Notes: generated by a model from the sequence alone, not told the origin. A DNA stretch of 64,000 nt from Drosophila pseudoobscura (GCF_009870125.1 NC_046683.1:48685869-48749868); one strand, 5' to 3'. Shown: positions 12,857 to 26,751, numbered from the stretch's first letter. Translations and numbers: made by a program.

Positions 12857-13655
12857 ACCTTTTTGCCGTAATTGTTGTCCCGTTAGATTTGCATTGCTTT
12901 ATTCGTCTGCTTCTCTTTGTACTTCCAGCTCTTATATACATTTCCTTTTTTGCGATCGTTATTTCTCCCCTTCGCCCACGCACACGAACAACGATTTGTA
13001 AACAGCAATTCCAATAAGAGCTCGCATTTTGGGTATATAAATAGTAAGGTGAGCCACTAGAGGGCAGACTCCCACGCACATTCCCAAATGTTGATGGAGA
13101 GAGAGGTGACATCTCCAGAATTTGGAGTGCCTCACCTTATTAGAGTGTGACACTTGGCGGGAGAGCATAAAAGATTGCTCATCTTCGCATCGCCTACCAC
13201 ATGGTGGAGTGGGTGTGCTCTCTCTCTCTCTCTCTTGGAACCTTTTCTGCATATTCTTATTGCAAGCCGCGGGCAACGCGTGACCGAATGAAAAAAAAAA
13301 CATGAGACGCCTGTGGACATAAGGTGCTTCCTTGGCTATTTATGCTTGTTTGGACATGAACAAAATGATTGAATGTTTATTTATAATATGTTTCCATACA
13401 TCCAAAACATATAAATCACTTTTGCACTGCACTTGCACGCATTTACGGAGCTTTCTTTGTGGCTTTTGGTCCGCGTTCACCCACGCATTGCTTTTTTTGC
13501 CCTAAACACTGTAGCAACGTTGAACTTGGGTTGTTTTTTATATTTAAACACTGCTGGACTACACTACGGAGCTGGGCGACCGTTTTCCCCGATGGATTTT
13601 CACAATTTTCACGGCTTTTACGGCAAAACAACGCGGAGCTGACTTGCGAATGAAC
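12857..13655 (-). other. putative 5' non-coding exon of a minus-strand gene
   Basis: Read on the minus strand, this stretch has the texture of a fly 5' UTR: A-rich, CAA- and AAAGTG-rich, few G runs, unlike its flanks. It ends in a donor-like AAAAAG|GTAAGCG at about 12857/12856. An initiator-like GTCAGCTCC lies at about 13640, with AGCCGTG roughly 25-31 bases downstream, close to but not exactly at the downstream promoter element position. A coding region would lie to the left of the window. RNA evidence is needed; this is a weak call. Confidence 0.3.
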
Positions 13656-16600
13656 GCTTGAAAAGGAGAGCGGGCGGGAACTATGGAAGCTGCGAGACCG
13701 GCAGTGATGCGTGGCGTGAGTGGCTTCGGTGCTCGCTCATTCCAGGCTCTCCTCCTGTTCCACTTCCCAATTGCTCTCCCACTCTCATTTCCAATCCTCT
13801 CCCTTCGCACATGGGAAATCGGCAATCGTTTACTGATATCTTCGCTTCGTCCCGCTCGCTGAAAAGGCGAAAGGTTCTGCTGCTCTCTCCCCTCCCCACC
13901 GCAAAAGCAGAGCGAACGTTCCCACTCCCCTCTTCTAATGCACAGGTTTGTGGTTTTATGAGCCACCTGTTGGTGCTGGAGCGACTGAGAGGGCGATAGG
14001 TGCGGCTGAGGATGCAGAATGTAGCTGAAAATCTAGAACTCGATATAGAATCCATAGGAAATGGAATATATTGATCAAAAATCAATTAAAAATCCTGGTT
14101 TTTGATGAACACCAAGGAATAGAGGTTCCTTGATATTCCTATGCCCAAACGATCTAAAACTCCATTGGAGATTACAGAAATTCTAGAGAATGGCAAGAGT
14201 TACATCTCGTAGGAAACCAACCAGACGAATCGCCATGACTAATCACAGTTCAGTGACTCTTTCAGACGCAATCCCGCACCCAACCAGCGATCCAGCGAAC
14301 CAGCGAACTAGCGAACCATCGCCTAACTTCCCACCGCCATCTAGCACCCATCTCGCCCTCCCCCTGCCCCCTCCTCATCCGCGCGTTGGGGCCATTTGCC
14401 ATCCATCAGATGCGAAAACTGGCAGCAGGGGGGGGGAGGCAGCGAAGAGTCGAAGTCAGAGCCAAAATGCATTTGCATTTTGCATAAAAGTTGGCAACGT
14501 TTCGGGCCTGCAGGGCGCGCGCTCTTCTCGCATTGTCAACGGTACTTTTAAGCCATAAAGCGTTTAGGCCAATCGACAAGGCAGAGAGAGAGAGATAGAG
14601 AGAGAGAGGGACTCTAGACTCTGTGGATGCGTCAGCCTGTGTACCACAACCTGTTGCACCTCTCTTTCTCTCTCGCACTGTCTTTCCATCAACTAATTAT
14701 GGAATCAAATGAGCAAAGGCCTCGAGACTCCGAGAGCCACGAAGACGACGACGACGCCGACGACGACATTCATAATGGAATATTTAGCATTGAGTTTATT
14801 GGCGGCACCTACATGAAATCATCATTAAATGTTGCAAACTCGTTTGCCGCAATTTGTGGCAGCATTAGCCATCACATCGCATCGCATCGGATGGATGTGT
14901 CGATGTGTCGATGTGGATGTGGATGCCCCTTTTTTTGTCAGTGGCTGGGACGTGACTGCTGGCTCCATTGGACCCACATGAGGCAATTGATTCGACTTCC
15001 GTTCTCTGTCGAGAGAAGGAAAGTAGACTGTGGCACGACCCCAGGAAGTGGTTGGTGCAACGGGGCGGCCAGAGGCGGCCGGAGGCGGCCAGAGGCGGGA
15101 GGCGGATGGTTGGAGGAGACTCCAAGTCGACAAAGTCTTGAACCCTTTTCAATATAAATCAATTCGAAAATGCAAACGGAACTTGCAACATACGTCAATG
15201 TATGGGGAAGAGCAGGAAAAGGCCAAGAGCCAAGCAAAAATACACAAAAAAAAACCCCAGAAAGAAATCTCAAGACATTTCAAATTTAAAATGCGATTTT
15301 CCCCAGCAAGAGAAAGGCCCCAGCGGGAGGATACAGAGGGGGCACAGAAGTCAGAGAAAAGCCCAGAGAGAGCGAAGGACCCGCACACAGCACATATGCC
15401 AAGTCAAATTGAAAGGATAATTCGCCCGCAAACACCCTCCTGGGAGGACGTTCTTGCGACTCCACACATTCTCCTTGTTCCTGGGTCAAAAGGAGACCCC
15501 AATCCACCCCACCCAATCCCCGTATCCCACCGCTGTCCCGCTGTCCTGCTGCCAAGTGGAAGTCTACTGCTGCTGATGGCATGCTAACACGCCTTTGAAT
15601 TTCGCCAATTGCTGTTGGCGCACGTACAAAACACTTAAATTCTCGCAGAGCCACAGAGGACACCCCAGAATAGTTCCTACATGTAGCAGATATACTCGTA
15701 CTATATAGATATACACTCGTACGTATATCTGAGATGCATGGGGCGGCTGCTGTCTGTCTGGGGGCCTTGGCCTGCCGCAAGGATTTTTGGGCTGGCAGCC
15801 CGAAAGACGAGGAGAGCACGTTTAAGAAATAGAATTTTTAAGCAAGTACGAGCTTTATCCCTGGGGTATATGTGCCGCTAAGTATCTGTTATTTTAAATG
15901 TATCTCACGGTGCATGCCACAGCCACACTGTATACTTTCCCCGCTAATGAATGGCCTTTCTGCTCATCTGCTTTCGCTGAAGAATGGCCTGCTGTTCAAT
16001 ATGTTTTCGTGGACGATTTGTTGGCTAAAAGGCAATTAGTCCTTTGTGGCAGCACCCTCTGGCTCGGGACTCATCCGCCGGCCACATTTCACGTGGCAAC
16101 AGTGGCGTTTTGTGCCAGTCTCAGATAGTGGCCGCACAGCGGAGGAGACTGTGCCACGGAGACAGTGCCCTGGGGCAGAGTGGCAGCTCGGCTATGTGGC
16201 AGTGCCAGTGGCAGTGGCAGCAGCAGTAGCAGGGAGTGTGGCAAACAGTTGCTGCATAATAAATAGCGCTAACCACGTAATGCTGCAGCTGCAGTGCAGG
16301 GATTTCGTATACATTTTTTATGCGAAACACCCGCCACAAGAAGAACCAGACAGCCAGTCCTGCAGCTCCTGCGACTCCTTCTCTTTTTTGGGGCATGCAG
16401 CAGCTCCTTCTGCTGGGGTAAAAAGTTTAAGGCAAGAAAAGTCAACAGTTAACAATGCGGCGGCTTCAACGTGTCGCCACGAAACTTTGTTCTTCCGCTG
16501 GCTGCCCCCCCTCCCCCCCAGGATTGCCCCAGGATGGCCCCGGAATCCTTTAAGTTTTCCTCCTGCTAATTGGATTTTATCAACTCAATAAAAACGGAAT

Positions 16601-17559
16601 TAAATCCACTTACATGGTGTCATCCGAGGGGGCAGATCGGGGGGGTCGGCGGACGTCCGTGGATGACCATTCGACACAAAAGTTTTTAACTTTTTGGCAG
16701 ACATTATGCATGGAAAAGTAGGAATTTTCCAAAGGAGCTCTCTCCTGGCAGTCTCCAGGAGTCCTGCGACAGTCGCCGGGGCAGCAGGGGCACTGCCACT
16801 GCCACTTTGTTTAGTAACTCGCCGCCCGAAAAACTTTTGCATATTAAAATGTTATAAAAAGCAATGGCCATAGTTTCGGCTGCCAATTGTATAAAAAAGA
16901 GATCTCTGTGGCAGGTTTTATGTGGCATAACCAGCGCCAACGCTGCAACGCTGCGTATGCGCAATGTTTTTTTGTTTGGCAAAAAGAGAGCTCTGCTGAT
17001 TCCCCTGTTGTTTTTCCAGCAGATAAAATGTCATTAAGCTAAAGTGCAACATACACCCAAGGCACACGCAGAAATGGGGCACAGAAAGAGGGGCAGCAGC
17101 CAGGTGCAGGGGGGTGGGGAGGCGAGGGGGACTGCTCTGCTCGGCTCTGCTCTGCTCTGCCCACACAGTGGTCAAGTCTCAAGTACATTGCGTGACGACG
17201 CCTTCGCATGCCGCAACAGCAGGACATGGGATATGGGATATGGGAGTCGACTCCGAAAGGTGCAGTCACAGTCGAGAGTCGGAGACGGTGCTGGTGCTGG
17301 TGCTGGTGGTGGTGGTGGTGGTGCCTCCTGTTGGCCAGATTACGCGCACGATATGCTAATTTACACAACGGCCCCCGCTGTCGTCCCCGCCGTCCCACTC
17401 TCTGGTGTCCCGCGGAATAAAGGAATTGCAGATGCGAGATGGCGATGGAGTCGCGGCCTCTGCCTTGTTGTGGGCGATGACACGATGGTGGCACCACGCA
17501 ATGGTGCTGCCCCACAATGGGGTGGCACTGGGAGAAAAGGGGCACTCTCCTACGAAGAT
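13656..17559. other. non-coding DNA, nothing gene-like seen
   Basis: Mixed GC-rich sequence with short AT-rich patches (about 14030-14190). Low-complexity motifs include repeated CCAGCGAAC at 14290-14310 and a GGCGGCCAGA tandem at 15065-15100. No start with a plausible protein and no convincing splice pair. Confidence 0.5.
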
Positions 17560-18060
17560 TTATAAGGTTTTCCCTTTTCTTTAAACAAGGGTTCTAATAC
17601 TTAATTTCATTTACGGAAAGAAAAGCTATATTTTATTCTCTCTAAATATCCCTGACTGCAATTGTAATACTTTCAATATCTGTCTGATTGAAGATCTCTG
17701 AAAAAGAATACCAATGTGAGAGCTTCTTTAAATAAAAGTTAACCTTCTAAATACGATTTTGTTGAAGAAACTCTCTCGTAATTCGTTGTGGTTTCGCCTT
17801 TAATCTCCCATTTTCTGGATATATTATTAATTGTTTAAAGATATTCTCCCTTAAGGCACTCTTCTTTGGATATAGGTGCCCCTTTTTCTGTCATTTCTCA
17901 TGGTATTTACATGGATTTGAAGGGACTCTTCTAGGCAATAGATCTCTAAAAGGCATTCCCTCACTTTCGTTCGTTCATTCTTCTGACAATCATTTCCAAT
18001 GCTCAGGGAATCCTCATATGTATATTCTCTAGCACATATTTCCCCCATTTCCCTACCTCT
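17560..18060. other. AT-rich island, possible decayed transposon
   Basis: An abrupt switch from GC-rich to AT-rich sequence with many short TTCTCT and GATATTC motifs, then back to GC-rich at about 18160. It resembles the other islands at 18720, 20750, 22870, 25200, 29400 and 33290. No open frame of note and no terminal repeats found by eye. Confidence 0.3.
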
Positions 18061-18719
18061 GCCAAAAGTACACCCCGTTTTTTCTCTCAGTGTATGCCGC
18101 CTGATCGATATCGGTGTGCAGAAAAATGTGGTAAATACAAGCAATCGAGTTGTAATAAATTTTCAAGTGTAACGCACCCGCGCCCCAAAAAAAAGCAAAA
18201 GAAGAGCCACAGTAAAGAGACTCGACTCCGACTTGTTGCACGCATGTTGACACACGCATGTGGCAGAGTGGAGACAGAGAGGAAGCAGAGGAGGAGTGAG
18301 ACTGAGGACTGGGGCAGACAGGAGTGGCAGAGGAGTGTGGCAGATGGCGGGAGAAGGGGGAGGTGGGGGCTGGGGGCTGGGGGCTATCGTTAGAAAGGCC
18401 GCTGATATCTGGCCAAACATTTCACCTGTTTAGCCCCCGAGTCGAAAGTTGCGCCCGAGGGGCCATTTACCATTTACCACATGCCTCATGCCTCATGCCG
18501 CATGCCTCTTGTCCACTTGTCCGCTTGTCCGTTTGCCTCTTCGCCAGTTGTTCAGTTGCTGCCACAAAAAACTCCCTCTCTTCCCCTGCCTCCCCTCCCG
18601 CGCAATGCGTTGCGGTTGCAACCACTTAAATATCGACTGCCTGCTGTTGCCCGTTGCATGCAACAAGCGTCAATCACCCGCACAAAACTGAATATAAACG
18701 AAATCCACAACGAGAAAAG

Positions 18720-19160
18720 GAAATCGAACTCTGGATAGTCGAAGCTTTGGATCCCCTTTAAAGATTGAAAGTCTTAATCGAGGATATAGGATATATAAGT
18801 CAATATATAAGGTATAGGTATATGATATATTATTATTCTTCAACAGTCGATTGTGGAACAAAGAAGTACAGAAAGGTTTTTCCTACCAAAATCGACTATT
18901 GTTCGATTTTGATCCTATGATTCCTATGAGAACTAGAGGATTTAGCAACCCAATCTTGGCTCAGCTATAAGAAGACTACAGCTTCCTTAGAGAATTCGAA
19001 ATTCTCTCACCGATGGGCGCTGCTGTATGACGCGCAAATAAGAAATAGCGCTCCAATCTTCATGGTTTCTAGAAAAAAGATTCTTCCTTTGTTTTTTTGT
19101 ATAAAAATCTTTATAAAATCCATGGTACCCTCTCTTCCTAAAGGGTATTTTGAAAACTGC
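18720..19160. other. AT-rich island carrying a dispersed 17-bp core
   Basis: An AT-rich patch containing CGCTGCTGTATGACGCG at 19018-19034. The same 17 bases occur on the opposite strand at 25527-25543, and a variant (ACTGCTGCATGACACG) at about 29399. These shared cores in AT-rich surroundings suggest fragments of one transposon family. Confidence 0.4.
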
Positions 19161-19230
19161 AGCAACCGTTGCCTGTTTTGCTATGGAAAATTGTTGATTT
19201 GCCGCTTGATTGCGTGCGTGCCAGTGCTCC

Positions 19231-19253
19231 AGAGAGAGAGAGAGAGAGAGAGA
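19231..19253. repeat. GA microsatellite
   Basis: A pure AG run, one of several GA/CT tracts in the first 27 kb. Such tracts can bind GAGA factor, but there is no direct evidence of function. Confidence 0.85.
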
Positions 19254-20099
19254 CTCCAGTGGGGGAGTGGGGGAGCATGCTGGAGTGGGAGGAGTGCTGT
19301 GCTGCGGTTCCCGAGGGTAGAGGGTACCCTCTGCTGCCTCTTGGGGGCACCTGCACACCTGAACGACCATTCGGGCGATTATAGAATTGCACTTGGAGTC
19401 GACTTCAACCGTAGAGTGTCGATTATCGATAGTGTTTGAGTTGGTGTGTGTGAGGCATTCAACGGGAAATGTGTTAAAGAAAGTTGTATGCCCCCCAAGG
19501 GTACCGATAGATGGATGGATGGTCTATTAAATGCTTGATATGCGACACCTATTGTTAGGTCCAGGCGGAACAGAAAGCTATATTGTATATATATTTGTAA
19601 TATATGTGGATTCTTCTTTGCAGAATTCCACAAGCAGTGGAGGCTGCTCCCTGGAGCTACTCCTATCACCCGATCTATGAATGAAATACCCCTTCTGTCA
19701 CTCCCTAGAGTACTCCTGCCTGGAATACCCCTCCATTCGCTCCCTATTCCTGCCCAGAAGACCCCTTCTTTCTCTCTCCCTGGAGTACTCATCGAGAGAG
19801 CTCTTTTATGACACACATTTTAATGCCGGAAGTCTGCCCCGTGGCGTTCGAAGCGGGTCAGTGGCAAGCGGCAAGCAGCGGCAGAGAAAGGAGAGTGGCG
19901 TGTGGTGCCTGTGCCTGTGCCTGCCCCCCAACCGGGTGAGCAGAGCCTGGGAACGGAAGCTGCTCTGTCAGTCCCACATCCCAGCCCCAGCGGCAACAGT
20001 CATTAACAGCTCCACCAACAGCCAACAGCCAACAGCCAGCCTGGTGGTAATTAAGCGTCCTTTTTTGCTTGCCACAAAAAACCCAAACCCAAGCCCAAA

Positions 20100-20166
20100 C
20101 CCCCTGTTGCAGCTGAAGTCGGAGTCGGAGTTGGAGTCGGAGTTGAAGCTGGAGTTGGAGTCGAGA
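20100..20166. repeat. GGAGTC/GGAGTT hexamer-like tandem repeat
   Basis: A degenerate run of GGAGTC and GGAGTT units between GC-rich flanks. It forms a long serine/glutamate-like frame by chance. Confidence 0.7.
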
Positions 20167-20809
20167 CTCCACAGTCGTCGTCGCCGTCGTTCATCCGTCA
20201 GGTGTTAATGGAAAATTTGCATTTTCGTTTAAAGTTTTCGCTCGCTTGCGCATGTGCATTGTTAATGCTTTGAGACGCATCGATTCGTCATGAGCGCTGG
20301 TTAATTGAATGTTTAAATGTTTAAATGTTAGACAACGTAGGAGATGGGGAGCCCGGTGAAGGGTCCACAAAAGCCAAAAGCCCCTCATGTAGAGGGGGCA
20401 AGCACACACACACACACTCCACTCAATCGCGTTTGGCAATGGTTGTAAAATCGTGGCAGGCAGCGAGACCACGCGAAAGAGACACTCGTACTCGACCGCG
20501 AGGTGCGAGTGCCAGTGCCAGTGCGAGTGCGAGTATCTGAAACGGTATTCCAGATCCCATGGCATGGGAATGCGAATTGGGAATGAAATATATCTCCTAT
20601 TGATAGCATTTCCTACCTTCAACACAAGGCTGTAAAAGACAGCTGGGGAAATATATTGCTCTCGGCAGACATACGGTTGATAGACCGATGAGAACCGGAA
20701 GAACGTAACGAAAACTTGGGCGTAAGGTGGTCTAGAAAGCAGAGAATGTTAGAGGCCTTGGGGGTATCGCTTAAAGAAATGTAATTTTTCTTTTATTCCA
20801 ATGTGTTTC

Positions 20810-21125
20810 TCATAAGAACCCTAAATTGTATACCAGTATGTATACCAATTATGTATAGCAGTGTTTTCTTATAGTTTTTGTCTTGAAAATTTTGCATAAT
20901 AGTCTTGCATAACAGTCTGGTATGACAGATTAGTGTATAAGAGTTGTATAAAAGTGTTGTATAACCGTTGTTAGCACAGTTTTCTATAAAATACTTTAGA
21001 ATTCAACAGTTTTAACAGTTTTGTATCACAGTTGCATTATTTTAGTAAAAGTTAAGTTCGTATACCAGTATTGTATAACAATTCGGTACAGCACTTATGG
21101 ACTACAGCTTACTATAACAGTTTAG
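20810..21125 (+). repeat. degenerate array of GTATAACAGT-like motifs
   Basis: About 300 bases in which GTATAACAGT or close variants (GTATACCAGT, GCATAACAGT, GTATAAAAGT) recur at irregular short intervals. A second block at 22925-23330 carries the reverse complement (ACTGTTATAC) many times, so the two blocks form an inverted pair about 1.8 kb apart. Confidence 0.65.
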
Positions 21126-22924
21126 TTCTGGAGAACAATAAACTCCTCCCCTGTAATCGCTGTCTTCAAGAAATACCTCTTCATCGGATAATTTTCTATG
21201 AACCCCAAATGCAGCATAGATTCCTTTAAAGCTTCCTTTAAACGATCTTCAATCTGTTCTAAAACCTCATAAAAGGAGGCCCAGTTTTTATAGATTTTTT
21301 TGTTCTGATTTTCCCTGGAAAAGTGCCTTACAATTATGAGAGGAGGCAGGCAGGCGGCAGCAGCAGCAGCACTCATCAGTGGAATGCCATCACATGGCCA
21401 TGTTTCGTCATCCTTCCTTCCAGTCCTGATGCTGCTGCCACTCATACTCCTGTGGCTGTGTCTGTGCCTGGTCCTCCTCCTCCCCTTTTTTGTGGCAGTG
21501 GGCGATTATGCCACAGCGATAAGCATATTGGTCGTAGAGCAACGCGATCCGAGCCACACCACCACCGATTGGGGCGCACCAAAGTGGCAAGAGCAATTTG
21601 TAGTCGGGTGAACGTGGCAGCGACCAAAACGGCAGCAAAGATTTTCAGGCTCGCTTTTTTTTATAGTCGGTCGCCGCTGCCGCTGCCGCTGCTGCTGCCG
21701 CTGCTGTTGTCTGCCGCTTAATTAATAGACAGTCCGAGTGTGCTGCAGCAGCAGCAGCCGAACGGACGGACGGACCACTTGCCACTTGCATATGATCAGT
21801 ATGTGTTGATTGGTGGCATACTACATTCGCGTGGTTGCAGGGGCACGGGGCATGGGGTATGGGGGGGGGCATCGTATCTGTCTGCTGCTCTTGGTATCGT
21901 GTTCGTATCTCTCGGCCAGCGGCTTTTATGGGCCGTTGTGTTGACAATTTTTGCCATATGTGCAACGGCCTTCGCGGCCGTTCTTGTCGCATAAATCAAG
22001 TGGCAGGCAGCAGCGGCAGGAGGCAGCAGAGGGGCAGCAAAAACAGGCCTGGGGGCTGGGAGCTGGGAGCTGGGGTACAGGAGTTACGTTGCAGCTGCAA
22101 CACAAAGCACAATCGCAACAAAACGAATTGAATCAGAATTGCGGGTGTTGTTCGTTGTTCGATTTTTATTTCCCAGCCTGCCACAACGGGTTTTCCGCTC
22201 AGGCGACCTTAGCAAATATGCAACACACTCGGAGACAGACAATTTATTGCCCAGCCATCAATGGAAGTCAATGAGTCGCCGCCAGAGCCCCCTGTCGCCT
22301 GTCCCCTGCCCCTCCCTCTGTCGCTGCCACTGCCACTGCCTCTGAGGTCGCTGCTATGCAGCCGCCGCGATAATCGTGTGTGGGTGTACCTGGCAGACAC
22401 ACGCTCTCCCCCAACAAGAGATGGGGGCTCCCAGCATCGGCGACGACTCCACAGCTAACTTGAAGCTGCACCTGCTGCCGCTGCCACTGCCGTTGCCGTT
22501 GCAGCTGCAATGCCTCTCTGCAACGCATGCAAATTTGTGATTAAGGTCAGCCGGCAGCAGCAGCAGCAGCAGCCGGCGCATCATCATCTGCGACGAGACG
22601 ACTCCGCAAGCAGCAACAACAGTGCAACAGTGCAACACATCTCCGGGGTTAAGTCTCGAGAATGTTTGTCTATCTGAATGTCTGTCTGGCTCCTCTCTGG
22701 GGGATTGTGGGTGTCTGTTGTGGCTGGATGTTGATCGAGCAGGGGCCACTGGGGCCAGGGGGCAATCGTTTGTCAGAGACAGAGCCCGCGGAATTGCGCA
22801 GCCACAGCGACAGCGACAGCCGACATTTGGCAACAGAGAAAACGGGAGAGGCTTTGGGATTCATAGTAATGATCCAAAGATGAGGTATTCCTGGAAGGAA
22901 ATGATTGTAGGTGGGCATATATTC
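21126..22924. other. spacer between the inverted motif arrays
   Basis: GC-rich, CAG/CTG-rich sequence with no recognisable exon. The edges share AAAGATGAGGTATTCCTGGAAG at about 22877 and its diverged complement near 21170, so the inverted pair extends slightly beyond the motif arrays. Confidence 0.4.
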
Positions 22925-23330
22925 TTTTTAATAACTGTTATACTAAACTTGCACATTAAATTACTATTAAAACTGTTATACTGAAATGTAATACGAAACT
23001 ATTATATTGTTCTGTTATACAATACTATTATAAGCACAACTTACGAAAGAGTTCTACAAAACTTTAATTAAAAACTGTTATACTGTACGTGTATGCCCAA
23101 CTTCTGTACTAAACTGTTATAAACAACTATTACACCAAACTTATTATATTACACTGTTAGAAATTACTTCTATAGAACAAGTTTACTTAAAACTGTTATA
23201 CGCAACTGTAATTTTTGAGAATTTCAGATTGTTATACAAAACTTGAATGATACATAAATGGACTAGATATTCCATGTAGGAAACGTTAACCAGTCTTTCA
23301 AAACTGTTATACTAACTGTTGTAGATCCCA
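22925..23330 (-). repeat. degenerate array of ACTGTTATAC motifs
   Basis: At least eight copies of ACTGTTATAC or AACTATTATA-like variants, spaced about 20-60 bases apart, in very AT-rich DNA. Same motif family as 20810-21125 in the opposite orientation. No coding potential. Confidence 0.65.
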
Positions 23331-26328
23331 GGAAACGTTCATCACATACTTGTATGTTATATTCCATCATTCAAAGACTGTTTTGAAAACGGAAAGTACT
23401 TATTTATTTTAAAATACAACTTGGGAGCCACCTCTTATTGTTCTTCAAAGTTTTTACTCCAAGTTGGTGGAAACTTTTGTTAAATGAACTGGTAAACGAT
23501 GAAATCTTTAGAAGACTTGGTTTCAGATTAGACCCTAACTCCTTCGATCTTTAGTTTTTGAAAATTATGAAACACTCTTCTATTAAATGTTTAACGGGGG
23601 GAGAACTGGCAGGGAGACATCCCCACCCCGCCCCCCCCAGGAATTCCTGAATGTTTTATCTCAAATCGCAAATCTGAAAGAGCACTAAAATCCACAAATC
23701 GTTTAGCAATTTTGTGGCTGCAATTCATTTTGATTTGTTCTTTGGTTTTACCTTCCATTCATACCCCGCCCCCCCAACGCTCCTCTGCAGCCAACCCTCT
23801 TCTTGCCACCAATCTGCCATTTCAGAGACAATCTTGCGGCTGTTAACGACAAATGACATTCAGAAAGCTATGAATTTTATGGGCAGAACCAGAAGAACCC
23901 CTCTCGCAGCATGAATGAAGAGGATTCTACCAGTCGATTGAAAGGGGCCGGGCGGGGGGGACTGTAGTGGAGTGTGGTTCCCAGTCGAGTGCAGTAGATT
24001 CTGTGGCAGGTTATGCGGGTGCCCCATACACCAGACCCCCTAGATCCCAGACCCCAGCAACAACTAACCCGCGCAGAAACCACCGTCTCTCTGAAAGCAG
24101 GTTTCACCTGCCTCTAAAGCAGCCTTCAGCCGCTGTACCTCTTATGCCCCTTGCCTCCGCCTCTTGCCACCTCCTGTGCGTCTCCTCTGCGGCGACTGTG
24201 CTGTGGTGTAATTAATGCAGCAGCAGCTGCGCTTTGCCTTCACTCCCCCAGCCCTGCCCTGCCCCGCCCTGCCCCACCACTGTGGTACGAGCCTTATCTC
24301 CGTGTGGCAGATCGAACAAGAAAAGAAATCTTTTATAGTCTTTTGCGGTTTGTCTTTGAGTCACATTTTGGCATGCATTTGGCATCGATTTAGAAACGCT
24401 GCTGTCCCGCCCGATGCCCCGATGCCCCGATCCCCAATCCGATGCAAGATCCGAGTGGCACCGAGTGGCGGCTGGTGGCATGAGTGGTGCGTGAGTGTGG
24501 GAATCTCATGTGTCCTCCCTCTGGCTGTCTCCCTCTGCTGCGGCGACGGCGGCGACTGCGGGTGCAATGAGGAGCCGATTCCAATCTCCACATTTCTTGG
24601 CTCTCTGTGGCGGGCGCTGCCAAACGGAGCGCAACACCCGCCGCAGACGACCGATTGGAATCGGATTGGTGGCTGCTGCTGCCTCCTACTACTACGCTTT
24701 GCTGCAAGTGTTTTTCTTCCTCTTCAAGTTTTCAAGCGAATTTTCATGAATTTTTAGTTTAATTTCTGAGATGATGGCGATAAGAGCGGGGCAACCGAAA
24801 AAAATTGCATTTCATTTGCCGCACTTGCAGCATCGCATCCGAAATGAATGCAAAAACGACAGCAAAATTGATGAATGCAGCCCCAGAGGCGAGGGGAAAC
24901 ACCTACCAGGGGCGGAAGAAGAAGAAATTAGAGGCAGTAGCAGAAGCAGTAGCAGTAGCAGCGGTGGCATGCAGCATGAGGCATGCAAATACTTGACCAA
25001 GAATGCTATTCTCTGCCTCTATCTCTCCCCCTCTCCCTCTCCCTCGCCCCCTTCCCGTGTCATCGTGCCCCATCAGCATCAACATGATGCGAGTTCCGCT
25101 CCGTTCTGTTCCTGTCGTGCGGCTCATAAAACGCCAAAAGGAAATGGTTGTACCACAGGGTGGCGGAGCTCGAGACAGGGGATACCCTCTGAGGGCTTTT
25201 CTCAAGTGCAACAAAGAAGTATTTATTGGTATTTCCTTATTTCTTCAATCATATTTCTGTCTTCATTATTCTCTTGAAATATTCCTTAAACATCTAACTC
25301 TTCTTCTGATCTGATACCTGTTTTATAATTCTTAATTCTTACGCTGAACTTTCTTCCTATTACACATTAAAGAAATCTTTTCCTATAATAGGTTTCCTTT
25401 CTTTAAGGTTTAAAAATGTCTTCCTACAACAAACAATAATGGAAGACACACAAATCAATTAGGTAAAGAGCTCTAACGAATGTAGACCATCATCATTTCC
25501 TGCCTTTATGGTTGGTAAATGTATCACGCGTCATACAGCAGCGTCCCTCGGTCAGCTCACATTTGTGCTTGGGATACGCTCGGCTTCTACCAAGAATATA
25601 CCTTGGATTTGGCATCACAAAGTCTGGAGATGGGTATCCCTGTCCAAACCTTCCTTCGAAACCATCATACCCTTTGTTCCTTGAGAAGAGGAAACCCTGA
25701 AGAGTCCTGGGTCCAAAAAAAGAGCTTCCAATTTGTGCGGCTTGTCGTAAAGTGTTTCTGTTGTTTTTTCGCCTGCTGCTGCAGGAGTGCAGGCATTCAT
25801 TTGGTTTTTATGAGCCGAGGACCAACGTCGTCCTTCTGTGTGCCCTGACTTGATTAGAAGCCACGACCAGGTGCCACAAGGCAGGCCAGGCACAGGCAGA
25901 GGCCACGAAGCCATGGAGCCATGAAGCCATGAAGAAGCCTGCTTAGTCATGTCTTGCTGTGGCATGTCCTTTGTTCCTCCACCCGTGCCGCCGCCTATTC
26001 CTGGCTCATGCTGACTCCTGTTTTCTGTTGATTTACGCGCTGGCTTATTGCTTTTCCTGGCCTGGCCCGAAAGCCGAGCCAGAAGCACCCACAGTGGTGG
26101 GACGCAGGAAAGACAAATTGTTTGGGACATTTTCCAAATATTTTGGGCCACGTTAATTGTGCGATTAATCTGGGATTAGAAACTGCTGTCTTCGGTCTGT
26201 CTCCTCTGCAGATCGATGGTCTGCGGTATCTTGTGTCTTCTGTGCAGCAGATCGTGTAAATCAGCAATTGGCAACGCCTTTCCCCTCCCCATAAATAATG
26301 AGGAGGCTGCTCTCTTTCAGTTGTTTTC

Positions 26329-26360
<32 letters not shown>
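26329..26360. repeat. CT microsatellite
   Basis: A CT run with one interruption (CTGTCT), followed by AAGGTGAGTG. Confidence 0.85.
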
Positions 26361-26751
26361 AAGGTGAGTGATGGAGAGATTGCAATCGGGTGGAAGCCAC
26401 CTGATTGCAGCCGCCTGATCATCGCAGCAGAAGCAGCAGCAGCAGCGGCAGCAGAGGTATAAGAGTTATATTGTGGCATATATCAATATCAAACTGTGCC
26501 ACACAAAAAACATCAGCAGCCACCTGCATCTGCCACAAGCTTCTCTCCATCTGGAATCTCCAACAGCGGCGCGAAGCCTTTATTAAGTTGTAAAAATGAG
26601 TGAAAGGAGAACAAAAGCCAAGCCACAGCGAAATCGGAGTACACTTTGAGGTTGCTCCAAGTAAAAGGCCTTCCCACAATGTCAGAATGTGGCATGCCCC
26701 ATCTGTGAGTGAGGGTATTCTGTGCCACAGCTGCTGGTAATTGATTACCAC

